NCBI GenBank assembly: GCA_958439775.1
Contig: CAUBWQ010000092.1
Location: forward strand, 1-5,241
Direction of reading: 5' to 3'
Length of the DNA: 5,241 nucleotides
DNA from: an uncultured Collinsella sp.
Lineage (GTDB): Bacteria; Actinomycetota; Coriobacteriia; Coriobacteriales; Coriobacteriaceae
Under the pieces are notes generated by a model. It did not search any database and was not told where the DNA came from. It saw nothing but the letters and a program-made list of their open reading frames with translations. Made by a program: the position numbers and the translations under genes. Numbering within the stretch: position 1 is the stretch's first letter; each line of letters opens with the position of its first letter. Positions 4,791-5,241 of this stretch are shown here, piece after piece.

Positions 4791-5241
4791 CTAGTAGTTC
4801 ACCACCTGCTCCTCAAAGTACGCCTTGGGGTGGTTACACACCGGGCACACCTCAGGCGCCTCGGCACCAACGTGCAGGTGCCCGCAGTTCAGGCACTTCC
4901 ACACCTTCACGCCCTCACGCTCAAACACTTCGCCCGACTCGATGCGCTCGACGAGCTTGTTGTAGCGCTCCTCGTGGGCCTTCTCGACGGCGGCGACGCC
5001 ACGGAACTTCTCGGCGATCTCGGCAAAGAGTGCCCGTAACGGCGCCGTCGTGCAGACACTTGAACCACAGCTTGGCGTGCTCGGACTCGTTGCCCGCCGT
5101 CTCGGCAAAGATATTCGAGATCTGAACGTAGCCGTCCTTCTTGGCCTTGGAGGCATAGTAGCGATACTTGGTGTGTGCCTGGGACTCACCGGCAAAAGCA
5201 GTCTCGAGGTTCTTCTTGGTCTGAGAGTTCTCAAAATCCAT
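4791..5241 (-). pseudogene. Rubrerythrin, broken by an internal frameshifting deletion
   Basis: The N-terminal frame from the ATG at 5241 gives a normal rubrerythrin ferritin-like start: MDFENSQTKKNLETAFAGES with ligand Glu19, and NESEHAK with Glu52 and His55. After HDGAV (residue 68, near 5038) this frame becomes nonsense and stops at 4921. The family sequence resumes in another frame at about 5027 (FAEIAEKFRGVAAVEKAHEE, with the ExxH ligand pair). It continues to the C-terminal rubredoxin-like domain, with CLNCGH and CPVCNH at the expected spacing. The roughly 30 residues normally between, including the GENYEW-type segment with two iron-ligand glutamates, are absent. The total of 451 bp is not a multiple of three and is about 90 bp shorter than a usual gene for a protein of around 180 residues. 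Rubrerythrin reduces hydrogen peroxide in anaerobes, but this copy should not make a working enzyme. An assembly or sequencing artefact is an alternative. Confidence 0.85.

Overview
The window is a 5.2-kb piece of bacterial chromosome. It is GC-rich overall, with Shine-Dalgarno-led genes that all read on the minus strand. The mixture of an anaerobe-type rubrerythrin, RmuC, an ABC exporter and small Lys/Arg-rich membrane proteins suggests an anaerobic gut actinobacterium of the Coriobacteriia, perhaps Collinsella. This placement is an impression from protein style, not a database match.

Layout from left to right, all genes minus strand. 1-265 holds the N-terminal part of an ABC exporter subunit that runs off the left edge. 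391-1746 is a complete rmuC. 1798-2361 and 2358-2888 form a tightly coupled two-gene cassette: a small nucleotidyltransferase-fold protein is transcribed first and a helix-turn-helix protein second, which looks like a toxin-antitoxin pair. It has an AT-rich promoter region with a perfect 21-bp inverted repeat. 3012-3446 is a small Gln-rich, single-pass membrane protein of unknown function with a roughly 250-bp gene-free leader. 3880-4512 is a multi-pass membrane protein of unknown function. 4791-5241 is a rubrerythrin gene broken by a frameshifting internal deletion that removes two of its iron ligands.

The most unusual content is non-coding. Downstream of both the multi-pass membrane protein gene and the rubrerythrin gene lies the same module of about 165 bp. 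Reading away from the stop codon it comprises a very long perfect hairpin (25 bp and 29 bp stems, 86 nt overall in both copies), a conserved linker of about 50 nt, and a near-identical GC-rich intrinsic terminator with a T-run. The 26-nt apex of the two long hairpins is identical, but the stems differ at 11 of the first 25 paired columns. Every difference is compensated on the other arm, so each hairpin remains perfect. This is strong evidence that the structure itself is maintained, as a 3'-UTR RNA element, a DNA cruciform or a mobile hairpin repeat. I do not recognise it as a named family.

The genes do not form one pathway. The genome maintenance protein (RmuC), the putative toxin-antitoxin cassette and the membrane proteins appear to be separate transcription units in a row. 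The toxin-antitoxin cassette is visibly more AT-rich around its promoter, consistent with acquisition by transfer.
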